This document shows, one piece after another, positions 25,001 through 33,889 of a DNA stretch of 64,000 nucleotides. Position numbers and translations under genes: made by a program. The notes beneath the pieces were generated by a model. It made no database searches. It saw only the letters and a list, made by a program, of their open reading frames with translations, and was not told the origin of the DNA. Every line of letters starts with the position of its first letter. The stretch's first letter is position 1. Source of the DNA: Phytoseiulus persimilis (Eukaryota > Arthropoda > Arachnida > Mesostigmata > Phytoseiidae); the NCBI GenBank assembly GCA_037576195.1, contig CM075102.1, positions 12,330,245-12,394,244 on the forward strand, in the 5' to 3' direction.

Positions 25001-28000
25001 ACCCGGGTTCAGTTCATCTCGAGTCCTGTTCACGGACGCGTCCTGAAATCTGAGTCGAAACCTTCAAAGGCTGAGAACGACCCACTACTTTTTGAAGAGC
25101 CAACGGGTCCCATCGTGATCGATTTGGAGCTCTCCGCCAAGGACATTTCGTTCCCGGTCCACGGGCGCAAACTCAAACTCGCCACAGAGGGAACAGCTCA
25201 ACCCATCAGGCCGACTGAGGAAAGCCATCTCTTCTCTCAGTATTCGGACAACGCCGACGCTTTCCCGCGAAACAAAATCCCCGATATTGATCCTCGTACG
25301 CAGATTACCGGAATCGGCAGGGGAGACGAGATGCGAGGGCAGTTCGAAGACGAGGAGTTCGAAAAGGACATTTTCATTCCCAAGCAAGCCAAGCCACCGA
25401 TTTCTCTGACGAGAATGCTCAAGGGTGCACTGACCGGTAAAGGCCTCCCGTGGAGCAGTCAATTAGGAGGCAGGGAATGGGCGAGAAAAAAACAAGGGCG
25501 AATGGAGCTAAGGAAGGGCCAAAACTCCCTGCTTCCCTCAGTTCAGATCGGCGCGGCGGGGTTGGAAGCTCGGGAAATTTTCGGCGAAGAAGCTCGATTA
25601 CGCAGAGCTCAAGAGGAGCTCGACGAACCGAAAAAGGTTTCGAAAACTGTTTCGTTCGGGGACCTCATGGATATCAGACAGTCTTTTCGTAACGAGGAGC
25701 TCGCTCGTATGGTCGCCGGAGCCCCACCCGACGCAGTTCTGGCTCACGTCAAGGCGTCCCCATACGTCGACAGTATGACCATGGAGACAATCAAGAAGCT
25801 ATTGGTTCCGGATTTCGCGAAGCTGCGGGAGCGAATCGAGGAGAAACTCCGGAAGAAAATTCCGAAAGAGAGAACCGAGAAAAATTATCAGCCTTTCAAG
25901 TTCGAAAGAGGCATGAACGTCCCGAACGAAGAACTCACCTACGAGCGAGAAGGACCGCTGAAACTCAACTCGAGCCGCAACTCCGTCCACGTCAAGCCTT
26001 CCGGAAAGTCAGCCTCTCACTCCGTGGATCCCATCGCTGATTTGCAGACCCTGGATCACTCAACGAACAGGAATTCAGTGTTGGCGCCCGCAGTTGCTGA
26101 GGTGAAGAGGAGCGCCTTCGAAGTGATCGAAGAAGCTGCTCGAAACGCTTCACAGGAAGTTCCGGCTCCTCTGATCCCGCCTCTGGAACTTCCTTTCGAG
26201 ACTTTTGCCCCGGTTGCTCCCGCTGGTCAGACAAGTGTGGGCACCATTCCCGCGACGAGCCGTGCACACATCGACGTGCCCATGAATCCACGCAAACAAG
26301 TCTCCGACATTCCCGCACCTGATATCGACCTGTGCAATCGACGGTCCTCGTTGATTTTGGTAAATGCCAAGGACTTGGATCTGGCGAAACCACAGCAACT
26401 CAGTGAGTTGACCAGCGTCAACGTCGACTTGAGAAAGTTGAGACAGAAATTGCCTACATACAAACAGTTCAAGGCTGCTGAAGTCTAGACGCTCGACTGA
26501 CTGCTTCATCGACTGGAGCGATACCCGGTCAACATCTCCTGGCACCGAAGGTCAGTATCAGAGCTGAGCTGCGGAGCTCCGATAGAACGAGCTCGAATTG
26601 CGTTTCCACATAACGACATTGAGAACCATCTTCCAGGAGGCTGTGTCATTGCGCTTGCGAGCGATTTGTGGATAAACTGTGACCGCGGACTGTACATAAG
26701 AAGAAATTAATTTTTGTAAACATATTTGCTATATAACAAATAAAAAAGACTCCTGTCTAGCTGTTCATATTCTGGTAGATGATTTTGCTGAATGAGCTTG
26801 ACGAGGCTCCGACGATGCGTTTGGTCCGTGTTTGTGGAGACAGTGGAAACCAAACAACTTCGAGGTACTACTGACCTTCGACGCTCACGTTCTGACACGC
26901 GAGGAAGCGGGGAGAAATAGCAGAGGAGTGAAAACTTGAACCCTATTGGGAGGAAGTAGAAAGTCGGATAAGGCTTTCCACGTTCCATTAACTGTGAACA
27001 GGGATCGCCGGCTCCCACGAGCGTTTTCAATCTAACTTGTGCTTCCCTTCATCAATATATGCAAAACAAAAACCGAAGAGGAGAGTAACACTGAGAGCAA
27101 CACATCGCAAATAATGTTTCACTTCAAATTCCAAATTTACAGTGCCTGAGTGTACCGAATTTCCCGTGTGTTGTCAAAATTGCTCACGCGCACGGCGGGA
27201 TTGGAAAAATCAAGGTGGGCCCAAGTTAATTCCTCAAAGATGATTCGAGCTTCACTGTTCAGATCCCCGTTGCCCATACGCAATCTTTGAAATTCCTTGA
27301 CTCGCTCATTACAGGTCGAAAATCAGTTCGATTACCAGGACGTACAGAGCGTCGTGGCAGTTTCCCACTCGTACTGCACAGTTGAACCATTCATCGATAC
27401 CAAATATGATTTACATATTCAAAAAATTGGCACCAACTACAAAGCGTTCATGTAAGTACTCTAATAGAGCACGTCCTTCATCCTGCCCTGGAGCCGGAAC
27501 TCTCCGTTATGGCGCCCGTCCGGGAGCTTGGTCACCGAAAGTGGACCTTATTCTGGTGCTAGCAGCATGGGGAAATGAAGTCGAGCAAATGAACACGGAG
27601 ATAGCGAGATCCATTCTCGAAGTTCTAAATCTTCGGGATCGAGCCGATGACCCACGGCTCACGTCAAGGCCGACCGGATCCGACAAACCCGCCGCTGTGG
27701 TGGATCCCGCGCTGGGAATCCAGCCCTCCCGACACCATCTGTGCGCCATTCTGTTGACGGGTCCCACAGAAAGGGGCAAAAATAAAGTGGGACGGCTTTT
27801 TGTCACTTTCCAGGCGGAAAAGCATTAGCGGAAACTGGAAAGCCAACATGGGCTCGGCCATGCTAGAACAAGTAAGAAAGAGCCTCCTAGAGACAGAGAA
27901 TCCATTCCACCCTGATCGAATTTAAACGAATCGGAAGCTGATACGTCTAAATAAATTATCTCGGTTCAGGTTGTCCTACACGACCGTTATAAGTCTTGGG

Positions 28001-29187
28001 TCGATGCGGTTGCCGAGCTCTATGGTGGGCTTGATATCTGCGCTGTTGAAGCGATCCAGGGGAAGGACGGAAGAGAATACATCACCGAGGTGTGTGAAAG
28101 CTTCCGACTGCATACGCCCCACGAGCAGATTCCTTCGGTTGGAACCCTGGACTCAATACAAAGTGTGGCTTGCCGTTTTCCAGGCAAATGACTCGTCTAT
28201 GCAGCTGCTTGGTGAGAGCCAAGATGAAGACCGCCGTCTCATTTCTGAGCTTGTAGTGCAGAGAATGCATCAGTTCTGTCGTGTTCCTGGGTCTACATCT
28301 TACCAAGGTGTCCCTGGAGCCCCCCCGATAATGCAACCACCAGCGAACCCCTCCGCGGTGCCCGCCGCTGCACCCACTGCAGCAGCTCCATCACCAGCCC
28401 CACAACCCACATCGACACCCGTGAGCAATTGAAGAAGAAAACTCGTGGAACAAGTCGACCGAGTATCACGCGAGCATTTTCCTCTAATCACATTTGTATT
28501 CCAACGCAGGGAGGAGCACCTTTGCCCCCTCGACCGGCCCCGCCAGCACTGCGCCGAGGTTCATCCACAACTTCGGGACCTCCTCCTCCGACACCTCCTC
28601 CTCCAACGGCAGCAGCTTTGCAATCAGCTGGATCCGCGATTCCTCCCCCGAGACCACCGGCAGCACCACAGGTCAGCTTCAATGGCCGCTCGATCCGGCT
28701 CCCAACGAACGGCGGAAAAGTTCCTGCTCGTCCCGTGATCGTGGTCAAGTTTCTCGAGACCAGTTCCAGCCGTAGGTCAAGTTTTCATGGTGATGTTTTC
28801 CTCTCAGGCAATGTCAGTGCCAGCCACTCCTAGCGTCGCGTCTGCGTCGGCGCCTGGAGACACGAATCCGTTTAACGCCGCAGCAGGTGCTGCAGAACAG
28901 GCATCGGCTGCTGCGTCAGCAGCGGCTTCCGCTTTGACTCGTGGAGCAGCTTCGCTTTTCAGAAGGTGCGTTGCGAAACACAGAGCAGGTTCCGCCGAGC
29001 CCGCTCCTGGGGTTGGGGGGAATCAGCGCATTGCACGATTTGGATTTGCGTTCCTGACGAGAATCTCACTCCATTGTGTTTCGATTTCAGGGAAAGTCAA
29101 AGTGACAAAGGCGGCGTCACAGACGATCCCGAGGATACAATGGGAAATCTCAGAAAGACGTTCGCCGGAGTGTTCGGTGATATGTGA
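13015..29187 (+). CDS. Syn: Synapsin (14 coding exons, giant sixth intron)
   Basis: Synapsin is a vesicle-associated phosphoprotein with an ATP-grasp fold; it tethers synaptic vesicles at presynaptic terminals. Exons: open frame 13015-13127, then 14833-15011, 15990-16161, 16260-16401, 16482-16640, 16734-16823, 27143-27214, 27315-27451, 27814-27871, 27970-28089, 28184-28420, 28510-28671, 28808-28965, 29091-29187; all phases agree. Domain A spans the first junction as NFLKRRFSSSDL, with the basophilic kinase site RRFS. Domain C includes [56 protein letters not shown] and [17 protein letters not shown] proline/glycine-rich linker follows, and domain E ends [17 protein letters not shown]. No in-frame ATG precedes domain A in the open frame, so initiation is either non-AUG, as described for Drosophila synapsin, or in an exon I did not find. 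Intron 2 uses a GC donor. Intron 6 (16824-27142) contains another gene. Confidence 0.93.
17765..26488 (+). CDS. Giant single-exon disordered protein nested in a synapsin intron
   Basis: An uninterrupted 8.7 kb frame encodes 2,907 aa. I do not recognise it. The first ATG at 17765 opens [17 protein letters not shown]; the frame ends [12 protein letters not shown], and AATAAA follows 251 bases later (26739-26744). It lies on the same strand as synapsin, wholly inside intron 6. I see no signal peptide, membrane segment or globular domain. It is rich in Ser, Arg, Glu, Pro and Asp, with acidic runs (about residues 193-200 and 458-465) and many basophilic phosphosite-like RRxS patches. A motif of the form PP[KR]RTRSxS recurs near residues 862, 901, 929, 1706, 1731 and 1745, the last followed by PPPLPPK, an SH3-ligand type. 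Two related basic helices lie near 1532-1556 and 2320-2345. The C-terminus (about 2620-2760) is predicted helical from its composition. It could be a cytoskeletal or presynaptic scaffold, but that is a guess. Confidence 0.85.
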   Translation: MTERSEMSDREDSPASFHSLESDPEEFSAVDDGAANSSPERTKTDEMERLRLKLEAMSDYSAEPPAQSESSVSGVRGADRLYSRAGECYSSGGYIDTYLTEAPRRKPPDRKRQREISLTRAGGSRKRESSERLDSAQPRQEVPPPLTDPQVPRISFDGAQSSTRMDSEFVNSYQYFGRTVSSISPGDDEDDDEFRLRPRSPSEDFSASHDSLEFERKPFKLSVDELQDAHIDRVSREADDMIRQISATLESTSPREQTFGSNLYDFRDDEDPIFQKRFELDPGFENLSREVSPSLRLSGRKQSFQQSGEDTRFTTAELEDERSPSPEASTLRSKFSTVRRDSTMEKLETLLTAHTPNPSYFDTEAMEEISTYGRIRKIKKQRSEDQRILEEFDRHFDLCFEDSGEEDEFVSIHDIDEPTDDRSIPASFYSSMIQGRIDRIDAAAAGYPDTLSPRAEEDDDDDDYPKRRGDDAFDLRRSREVFNLVEAAELERGDVASERRKSFYDELSDPLEPRRSIDGQTKMRALTPTEEMSLEIPRIPRLESQKSDESHADSEMLFIPQRSTMERSASPAKDEGIKTNRGYFEDIDTSELEEKAKLQRIIPFAEPGVKVTSTIDALGERPRTPVKAWRAELNLKTGEKIYESERYGGRDRDPIYGEAFGRFPVRKFQTMDPSRAAPDLGARRSRRDLSPRRNLYEPPAPTGRTSYKQKFAEAPAAKITSAFSAAVVDSDSYGDVGSAEDARTSTYPQKHEKRRRKQAVLRETSKDRFLRELEATPERQRRKNWTESAMSSTESAEPQTRGISPRNVRRVPSYELMESPSVSQSQDPPVTDRMSKLETPEIIRTISAESTEEWSQSGYFVKPPKRTRSRNSFVAYTTSERPGTSFGRGSNSALVQDTMLAPSPPRRTRSRSRLNEEPKEDILGATRPNPPKRSRSSSATRHPHREGDSFRDAPKRFGGDAARFDPRSGSSDRTVEVDSAALRREEASSTARGEALSGGVGEEAMHSDLNSDVYSDEEISTAFTVTFKPGGKIADIEETPVQSSKSSSRRSSNSGVDERQRTKMKRNQELLQRAIEGIESDPAMETDESENFAGILPDDQQLTPKVGRRSNGSRGTISASASVGLNEDLAAAPLVGDIGESFGASNSLTPTPSTRELEPTAVLTGSEESGVARTHAAAATSAHDARVGSQEFTSLGDRTQAVPGVVFDQNESKSTGAANAELENESRLRVGLAAEKAANRLESGTAHSGLTRANDEIDTIAVNKRDPPYYSDTAETMSTASHMTAIERPRLEVGRNSSADEAGYELVDTSGSYEKPRPPGRRRKSSATSGSAGNLKIMSQDRFGLVKPTYSDINDWARRALSSDDEMSSYHEDPQLDEHFDETLHAIDKMLANTPRVELDQLAESAKHAQISKYEELSNLREALRRKIEERQSHHVDRRQQDGPEPDTFDPPPREEDRGRLERDDPSLRDFVRACPADFPKPEEQITSITGVYIGGIGELDRLTGGLNITRPILEPEEGSQPPAESGNLLGGLLRGIRKSIDMGVAELRSISPRRQSSAEETQPQRGFFSDILQKIQDKIVDAVAADDGANRKVIAAGEMRLSSDKETFQERPKSALSGVYGEVGVARESSLPSAVRPPPVYTTDSEMSVIDYEIRKRPRRRRTRDRIFDSSSDIPNSSTNEDFEPLFKAGGSRDGRAFIDDILRVPKVPKRTKSATNLSEFATNLSVPVLPKRTRSGSLAVPTPPTRTRSKDYLRSSTELPPPLPPKNYQKINQFREGGSFAQFGSAPASTTQNRWQKGKFTDQSLRVQGSSLSERGTLPAESEPLPGRRKADSVSTTATNGIPEDFSRPQPCQSSQFVPGVQDDVIPAALSRADEKLSRVDNVTGSVAPDQYWTFQDALSDPMPSSQGANLSTKSSGPVVPPQTTTNPVEEDVFYNALETTPCVPTDGGGQSRPYDAVTAPGHRVQTPSEAGTERISQIDYKAQQRLVSSSPDRSAQPRTDVIPAEAPPAPPYIELSNYESYSDQKSAHEYELPEPGPHGAPLQAAVGRGAYGPSPVSRVTPLARKSYERPPTGPEHPRLFDAHKTLPESEKVHELPLNDSAFSQRFGETTQSNRSGLVDSASRGLESTGQGQSTYYESTPGRDQHRPPVPAAMPAKESVASSAIRGSAANPAGRETGTTTRGAADVAQPIYSYSMKTRGHVPPPLEKVGQGRPTPEFGQPPHVRGQDPTPSQTAVATPDSELTGDAQGFLSKLIPSRTKKKKRPTPFLKIDKAELERLPTMRPASPSPTRREFPAAEEMNSLQVPGQGAGEGESGVGFTRRLIRRGSNALLELTGSFRRHRSPNVVEGAVPSDSPYQTTVVETTDGTASEIKQFSEHSPTASPNSNSSPSILRRPERVKNEPGSAPEKNTRVQFISSPVHGRVLKSESKPSKAENDPLLFEEPTGPIVIDLELSAKDISFPVHGRKLKLATEGTAQPIRPTEESHLFSQYSDNADAFPRNKIPDIDPRTQITGIGRGDEMRGQFEDEEFEKDIFIPKQAKPPISLTRMLKGALTGKGLPWSSQLGGREWARKKQGRMELRKGQNSLLPSVQIGAAGLEAREIFGEEARLRRAQEELDEPKKVSKTVSFGDLMDIRQSFRNEELARMVAGAPPDAVLAHVKASPYVDSMTMETIKKLLVPDFAKLRERIEEKLRKKIPKERTEKNYQPFKFERGMNVPNEELTYEREGPLKLNSSRNSVHVKPSGKSASHSVDPIADLQTLDHSTNRNSVLAPAVAEVKRSAFEVIEEAARNASQEVPAPLIPPLELPFETFAPVAPAGQTSVGTIPATSRAHIDVPMNPRKQVSDIPAPDIDLCNRRSSLILVNAKDLDLAKPQQLSELTSVNVDLRKLRQKLPTYKQFKAAEV
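26739..26744 (+). terminator. Poly(A) signal of the nested giant gene
   Basis: AATAAA 251 bases after the stop codon of the nested frame, in an AT-rich context. It supports an independent transcript rather than an alternative synapsin exon. Confidence 0.7.
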
Positions 29188-31524
29188 AGACGCGGACCTC
29201 CGCTGCACGAGAGGGAGGAGCCGAGACGTTCGGTCTGCCTTCCTGTTCACGCTTACGAGGAATCATCACACATCACAAAAATCTTAATACAAGGGCCTGA
29301 ACAATCCTCTTATTGACACTTCTATTCTGGTGTATGGTTCGGTTATCCAGAATTCGACTGAGCGCGGAAACTGGGCCACACTCTGTTGAGGGATTTTTTT
29401 TTAGCTCACCAAGATCGGAGCTGTATCTGGATGGACCCGATCGCTTCACTCGAACACGCTTTCTTTTTTTGATCAAACGCGGGGAGAGGCTAAGAAGCCT
29501 TCACTCTCGATTGAATTCTCCTGGAATATACACTCGAACCAGCTCATGAGAGACGCACCGGGAGCCAAGATGCCCCCGATATCCGAGTCGCTCATGAGCG
29601 GATCCGACTATATAATTGAGCAATACGATGAGAGAAACGTATAACATCACCGGACGTAGTGAGAAATCAACTACACAATTTTTGTCCCCACTCCATAGAG
29701 TGGCAGAGCTAAAGACAGCCCTATGAGGCTTTATGAATCCTCGCGTAGCTTGAATGGAAGCCTTCAGAAATCCCGGTTCAAAATATGAATACAGAACGGG
29801 AAAAAGGTTAGACCCCGAGCCAATAATCTAGCGGGAAACTCGCGTAAGAAAACCACAAATAACGTGAACCTCACTGCAGAAACCTCTTGACTGAATCTGT
29901 ATCTGACAGGAGTCTACTGCGACAGATTCTCGATCAACGAATATCGTAGATCTTTAGATTTTGGCCAAATGTTGTTCTCCTGCGATCGCCGCGATTCGGG
30001 AAGCCCACAGCTTGCAGCACGACGCGAATAACAGCCATAACGTAGATATCCGGCACTGCCGAGACGAAGCCGACAGCCTCGATGCTAGCTCGCTTTTCTT
30101 GAACCATTATTACCAAGGCGATATTACTATCTCACGTCTACAGCAGCATATTCATATACGAACCACGGTATCGAGCCATTCGTCGCTATCACGTGAGACC
30201 GACCTAGAAAGTGCATATGTGACCTTCAGTGGATCATCTTTACATTTTATCTGATGGATTCCCGTTTCTGGTAAAGGAAAGCAAAAACCTGATTCGGAGA
30301 AGCGTTCCCCAGTGGTCGAATCGGGAGAATCAGCGAAATGGCGTTGCATAGTCACCACCACCCTACGCGGAACCTTCTAGATTCGAAAAATGGAGTCCTT
30401 GTCGATGAGATGTGTTTGAGGTTAATTGGATGTGAGGCGGTCATTTACAAGAGCAGAGAACATAATGTGATAATGTTGCAGTTTGTTGATTTATCTACTG
30501 GTTACGCTTGGTTTTTCTCATAACGGGCACACAGTCCAACGAGGATGCCATTCAGCTAGGCGGCTCACTGACTGTATTTTGATTTTCTCTTGATTACATT
30601 CCTGTCGAATGAGAGAATTCGATGTCCGTCATTACGTATCCGCATTCCTCGGAGTATAAGCCAAATATTCCAATAGGATTTTACTTGTTTCGTCGGAATA
30701 AAATATCTACCATCAAACCCAACAGAATCCGAGTGTTTCGTCCTACGAAGTCTCAATCTCATTGGTTTCCCAACTCCCATTGTGGACGGCATGAGCCGCT
30801 TCAACGTCAAATCATTCATCTGCGAAGCAATGTCGCAGCCTCTCGCAATAGCCTGAGGCAAATGCGGTGGATGTGACAATTCGAAAAGCATGGAATTTCG
30901 AGCGAGTACGCTCCGGCCGTGTCGCACCGTTACCGACAGTACGGAGACCTCGCGCTGGCCAAATAATCCCGTCAGAAGCCACATCTCGAGGATAACCTCC
31001 GTTCTCCACGGGTGGGTTGCGACAAAGACACCCGAGATGAGTCTCAGATAGACGAAGAAGTTGACCGTCGCCTCAAAAGTGGAGGCGACGATTGCCGTTG
31101 GAGAATCCGTTGAATTCCTCGATTGACACTCCGTAGTTCGTGATTCAAGGCTTGAGTTCAGCACGCGCAGTGGATATCGTATCATACGGCATCACTTAGA
31201 GTGTCAGATATGAACTTCAAAATATTCATACACACAAAATGCCTCCCAACTCCGATCCTGTCTGAGTATTTCTCTGCGAGCGGTTGCCAGCGATGTGCGG
31301 CTGTCATTCGACTGATAGGTGCAGACCCCTTAACTTCATAGATTTCAAGACTTGGATGACGTATGGAAATTACATCATTCTCGCATGCAGCTGATACATC
31401 TCTTGAAGGTCGATAGTCGCACACAGGTGCGGTTCTCATCGAAACGAGGATCGAAATCTTCCAAATGTGCGGTAATTATCAAGGAGAGGTAAATATATAT
31501 AGGTTGGTAACCGTCGGTACGGTA

Positions 31525-31640
31525 CGACTCGTCGCTGGGATAACTCGTTGTCGACGACTCGACGCCACAAGGGCCAGTCGCGGGACAATTCTTCGCCAAG
31601 AAACTCGTCGCCAGGAGCCGAGTCTCCTCGGGATCATCGA
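31525..31640 (-). repeat. Degenerate ~15 bp tandem repeat, minus orientation
   Basis: Read on the minus strand, units resembling GGCGACGAGTTTCTT, GGCGAAGAATTGTCCC and GGCGTCGAGTCGTCGA follow each other with a period of 14-16 bases. The same unit recurs on the plus strand at 32268-32357. Confidence 0.5.
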
Positions 31641-32267
31641 AGAACCGAGTACTGCGACCGTAGAATGGGAAGTGGTTAACCCTCCTGGCGCTTCGCAATT
31701 CTGACAGACGAGAGGTTGACTCCGCAAATATGTGAGAACTTTATCTGCGACACCTGCGGAATCGAAGAGAGGTACCCGACGACCAGGAACTTGTTCGGAG
31801 TTGAACGGTCTTCGCAAACCGATTCCGAGTTTGGCGTTCAACACCCGAACCCTGTGGAGATTCATCAATGCACTTGGAACCGTCCAGGATCATCGTGACT
31901 TGACGCTTCCCCGCTCCCAAGGCCATATGTCTGTGCCCAAACGCTAGAAGTCCTCAGATTCGGACCGGCAACTCGTGCTCTTGGTGAACAATTCCGACAC
32001 TTCCACCGAACGATCGCTTACGCTCTGAGCTCACAACCGAAACATCTGTGCCAATCTGAACGAGCAGCACAGTTCGCGCAGAACCCGCGTCATCTGGTCA
32101 TCCCCGCAAGGCGCCATCTTTCACTGTTGGGGAACTTGGAGAGTGAAAATTGCCACGTTGGTTCGTCGGCCCGCTTGCCCGCGTCAATCTCAGTGCCTGG
32201 ATAGGCCGACTAACAGATATTCGCGAACACCCATCGAGTTATGATGACCTGATAAATTGTCGGACCT

Positions 32268-32357
32268 AGGGCGACGAACTGCCCGGCGAAGAGGCGCTCT
32301 GGCGCCGAATCCTCAGCGACGAGCCGTCCGGCGACGACCTGTCCTGCTCCGACTACT
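32268..32357 (+). repeat. Degenerate ~15 bp tandem repeat, plus orientation
   Basis: Units such as GGCGACGAACTGCCC, GGCGAAGAGGCGCTCT, GGCGCCGAATCCTCA and GGCGACGACCTGTCC lie head to tail, about six copies. Together with the array at 31525-31640 this forms an inverted pair about 630 bp apart. Confidence 0.55.
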
Positions 32358-33003
32358 CGTAAGTGGGAAACTCTATCGCCTCCTCTCCTATCGCCCATTA
32401 CGCGGCCCATTCCAGGACGGAAAGCTTGAACGCACGGATCGCCCGAGTGCTCGCGAAGTCTGGACCAATTCAAAATTTCATTGCCATCGGAAAACTCCTT
32501 GAATTTGGCTTCCCTGAGGAGATACGAGCGTAAGCCTGCAGGACGCGTCTTGCCAAGTGGTCAGCTCTCAACGTCGAGGTTGAAACATTCGTTCACCCTG
32601 CTGACAGACCGTGAGCTTAGAATCGGGACTGCCGAGCGTCCGAGCAGCATTCTATTCCGCTCGAGCCTAACACTTCCGATGGGTTGGCTTTGGAAGTTTC
32701 TCGGTCAGTTCTTTTTGAATAGGTAAAAAGAAAAGGGGCATTTTGAGATGCTCTGGAAAATACGATTCTCGACCGTCTTTGGCGCAATGGGAAGGAAAGA
32801 TGTGTCATCCGTACAGGCATCGATCGCAAAAAAGAAATCAGTTTTCACTGAGTGATGAGCCTAGGAAGAGAGGGTGAGAAAGTTCCCGACTCACGATGAC
32901 AGCCCCGTTTGTGCCGCCGAGACAGCGGTGCGATCGATTTTTCTTGTGCAAAAAAATATCCTGCCGTGAGTCAGCCAAGCGTATAGCGCAGTAACACGGC
33001 ATA

Positions 33004-33009
33004 TTTATT
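33004..33009 (-). terminator. Poly(A) signal of the small secreted gene
   Basis: AATAAA on the minus strand, 140 bases beyond the stop codon at 33149. It supports the four-exon model. Confidence 0.6.
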
Positions 33010-33148
33010 GGCTCCGAGTCGAACATGCGTACATCGTCATCATTAAATTATCTGGAAGTGCTATCTCCGCTCCCGTGGTCCATCATCTCCGTCTAGCCAA
33101 ATGCGTGACGGTTCGCGCTGAAATCGAGAGCAATGTCGATTTGACGAA

Positions 33149-33889
33149 TTAGGATAGGTCGGACTGCTTGAATGGGGCAGCTCGAACGATTCTGACAGGC
33201 TGGTTGAAACGTTTTTGCTCCTGGCTGTAAGGAAAGCCGAGCCGAGAAAGAGAGGTTCAGACTATCCGTCACTCACGTATGCTTGACGTAGTTTTCTGCT
33301 TTGTTGAATGGATTCTCTCGTTCTACGGCATCAGTGCCCCAGCCGTCGCCCCATAGATGATGCGGATGGCTTGTGAACGGAGGAGTGTTGACAAGACCGT
33401 TGGGGAACAAGCAATGCGGGTAATCGCCTGAACAATGCACACGGAAAGCAACGGAGTTAGAGAATCGGAGCGAAAAAAAGCGCGCAGTGATAGTTCAGGT
33501 AGCTGCAGTCTGGACCGATTGAAATATTTCGGAAGTGCTTCAAGCTCACCGTTATTCCCTCTTTGGATGGCATATTGTCCTTTCTGGTTGTTGCACCGCA
33601 TGTATGGTGATCCAAATATTAGATATCCATACCGTAAATTGTATCTGTTGATAGCAGAATAGAATCCTCGGAACAATGACTTCGATCAGTCTTGGAAATC
33701 CTCACGACGCGCTCGACGCAGCGAATCGGATGCTGATCTCACTCACCTTGGCATCCCGATGTCGAATTGAGGTACTTTGTAACGATTCGCCAATTGCTTG
33801 TGAGTTATTGAATTGAGGTGATTCTGATCAACGGGTTGAGCGGAAGTTATTCCAAGGAGGACTGAGCTTGCGATGACACACAATAACAT
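33149..33889 (-). CDS. Small secreted protein, family unknown (four exons)
   Basis: I found this gene by joining splice sites; no single exon is long. Minus-strand exons are 33889-33747, 33644-33550, 33427-33277 and 33191-33149, with phases 2, 1 and 2 matching at every junction and a total of exactly 144 codons. The 143-aa product starts MLLCVIASSVLLGITSAQP, a clear signal peptide with likely cleavage near residue 18. The mature part is rich in Tyr, Asn, Pro, Gly and His, with FGSPYMRCNN, GNNGDYPHCLFPNGL and HPHHLWGDGWGTDAV. Two cysteines remain after cleavage, which could pair. Donors are gtgagt-like and acceptors pyrimidine-rich. AATAAA lies 140 bases downstream (33009-33004, minus). No domain is recognised. 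It could be a cuticle, salivary or other extracellular protein, but there is no direct evidence for any of these. Confidence 0.7.

Larger units (their letters stand above)
29188..33148. other. Gene-poor stretch after synapsin
   Basis: About 4 kb with no recognisable gene. The first few hundred bases probably are the synapsin 3' UTR (AATACA variant near 29286). A 206-codon minus-strand frame at 30565-31185 has hydrophobic segments, but I could not link it to a family or to splice partners. Two arrays of a degenerate ~15 bp repeat lie near 31530-31640 and 32268-32357 in opposite orientation. A minus-strand AATAAA at 33004-33009 belongs to the next gene. Confidence 0.4.

Noticed and set aside
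17765-26488. Idea that the giant frame is a very long alternative synapsin exon
   Set aside because: It has its own ATG context, a stop codon and AATAAA, and exons 6 and 7 of synapsin already join in phase without it. Transcript data could still change this.
28488-28748. Gly/Pro-rich minus-strand frame over synapsin exon 12
   Set aside because: It is the complement of the proline-rich synapsin linker.
30565-31185. 206-codon minus-strand frame with hydrophobic segments, considered as a gustatory-type receptor
   Set aside because: No family motif could be found in any frame and no splice partners; not enough to call.
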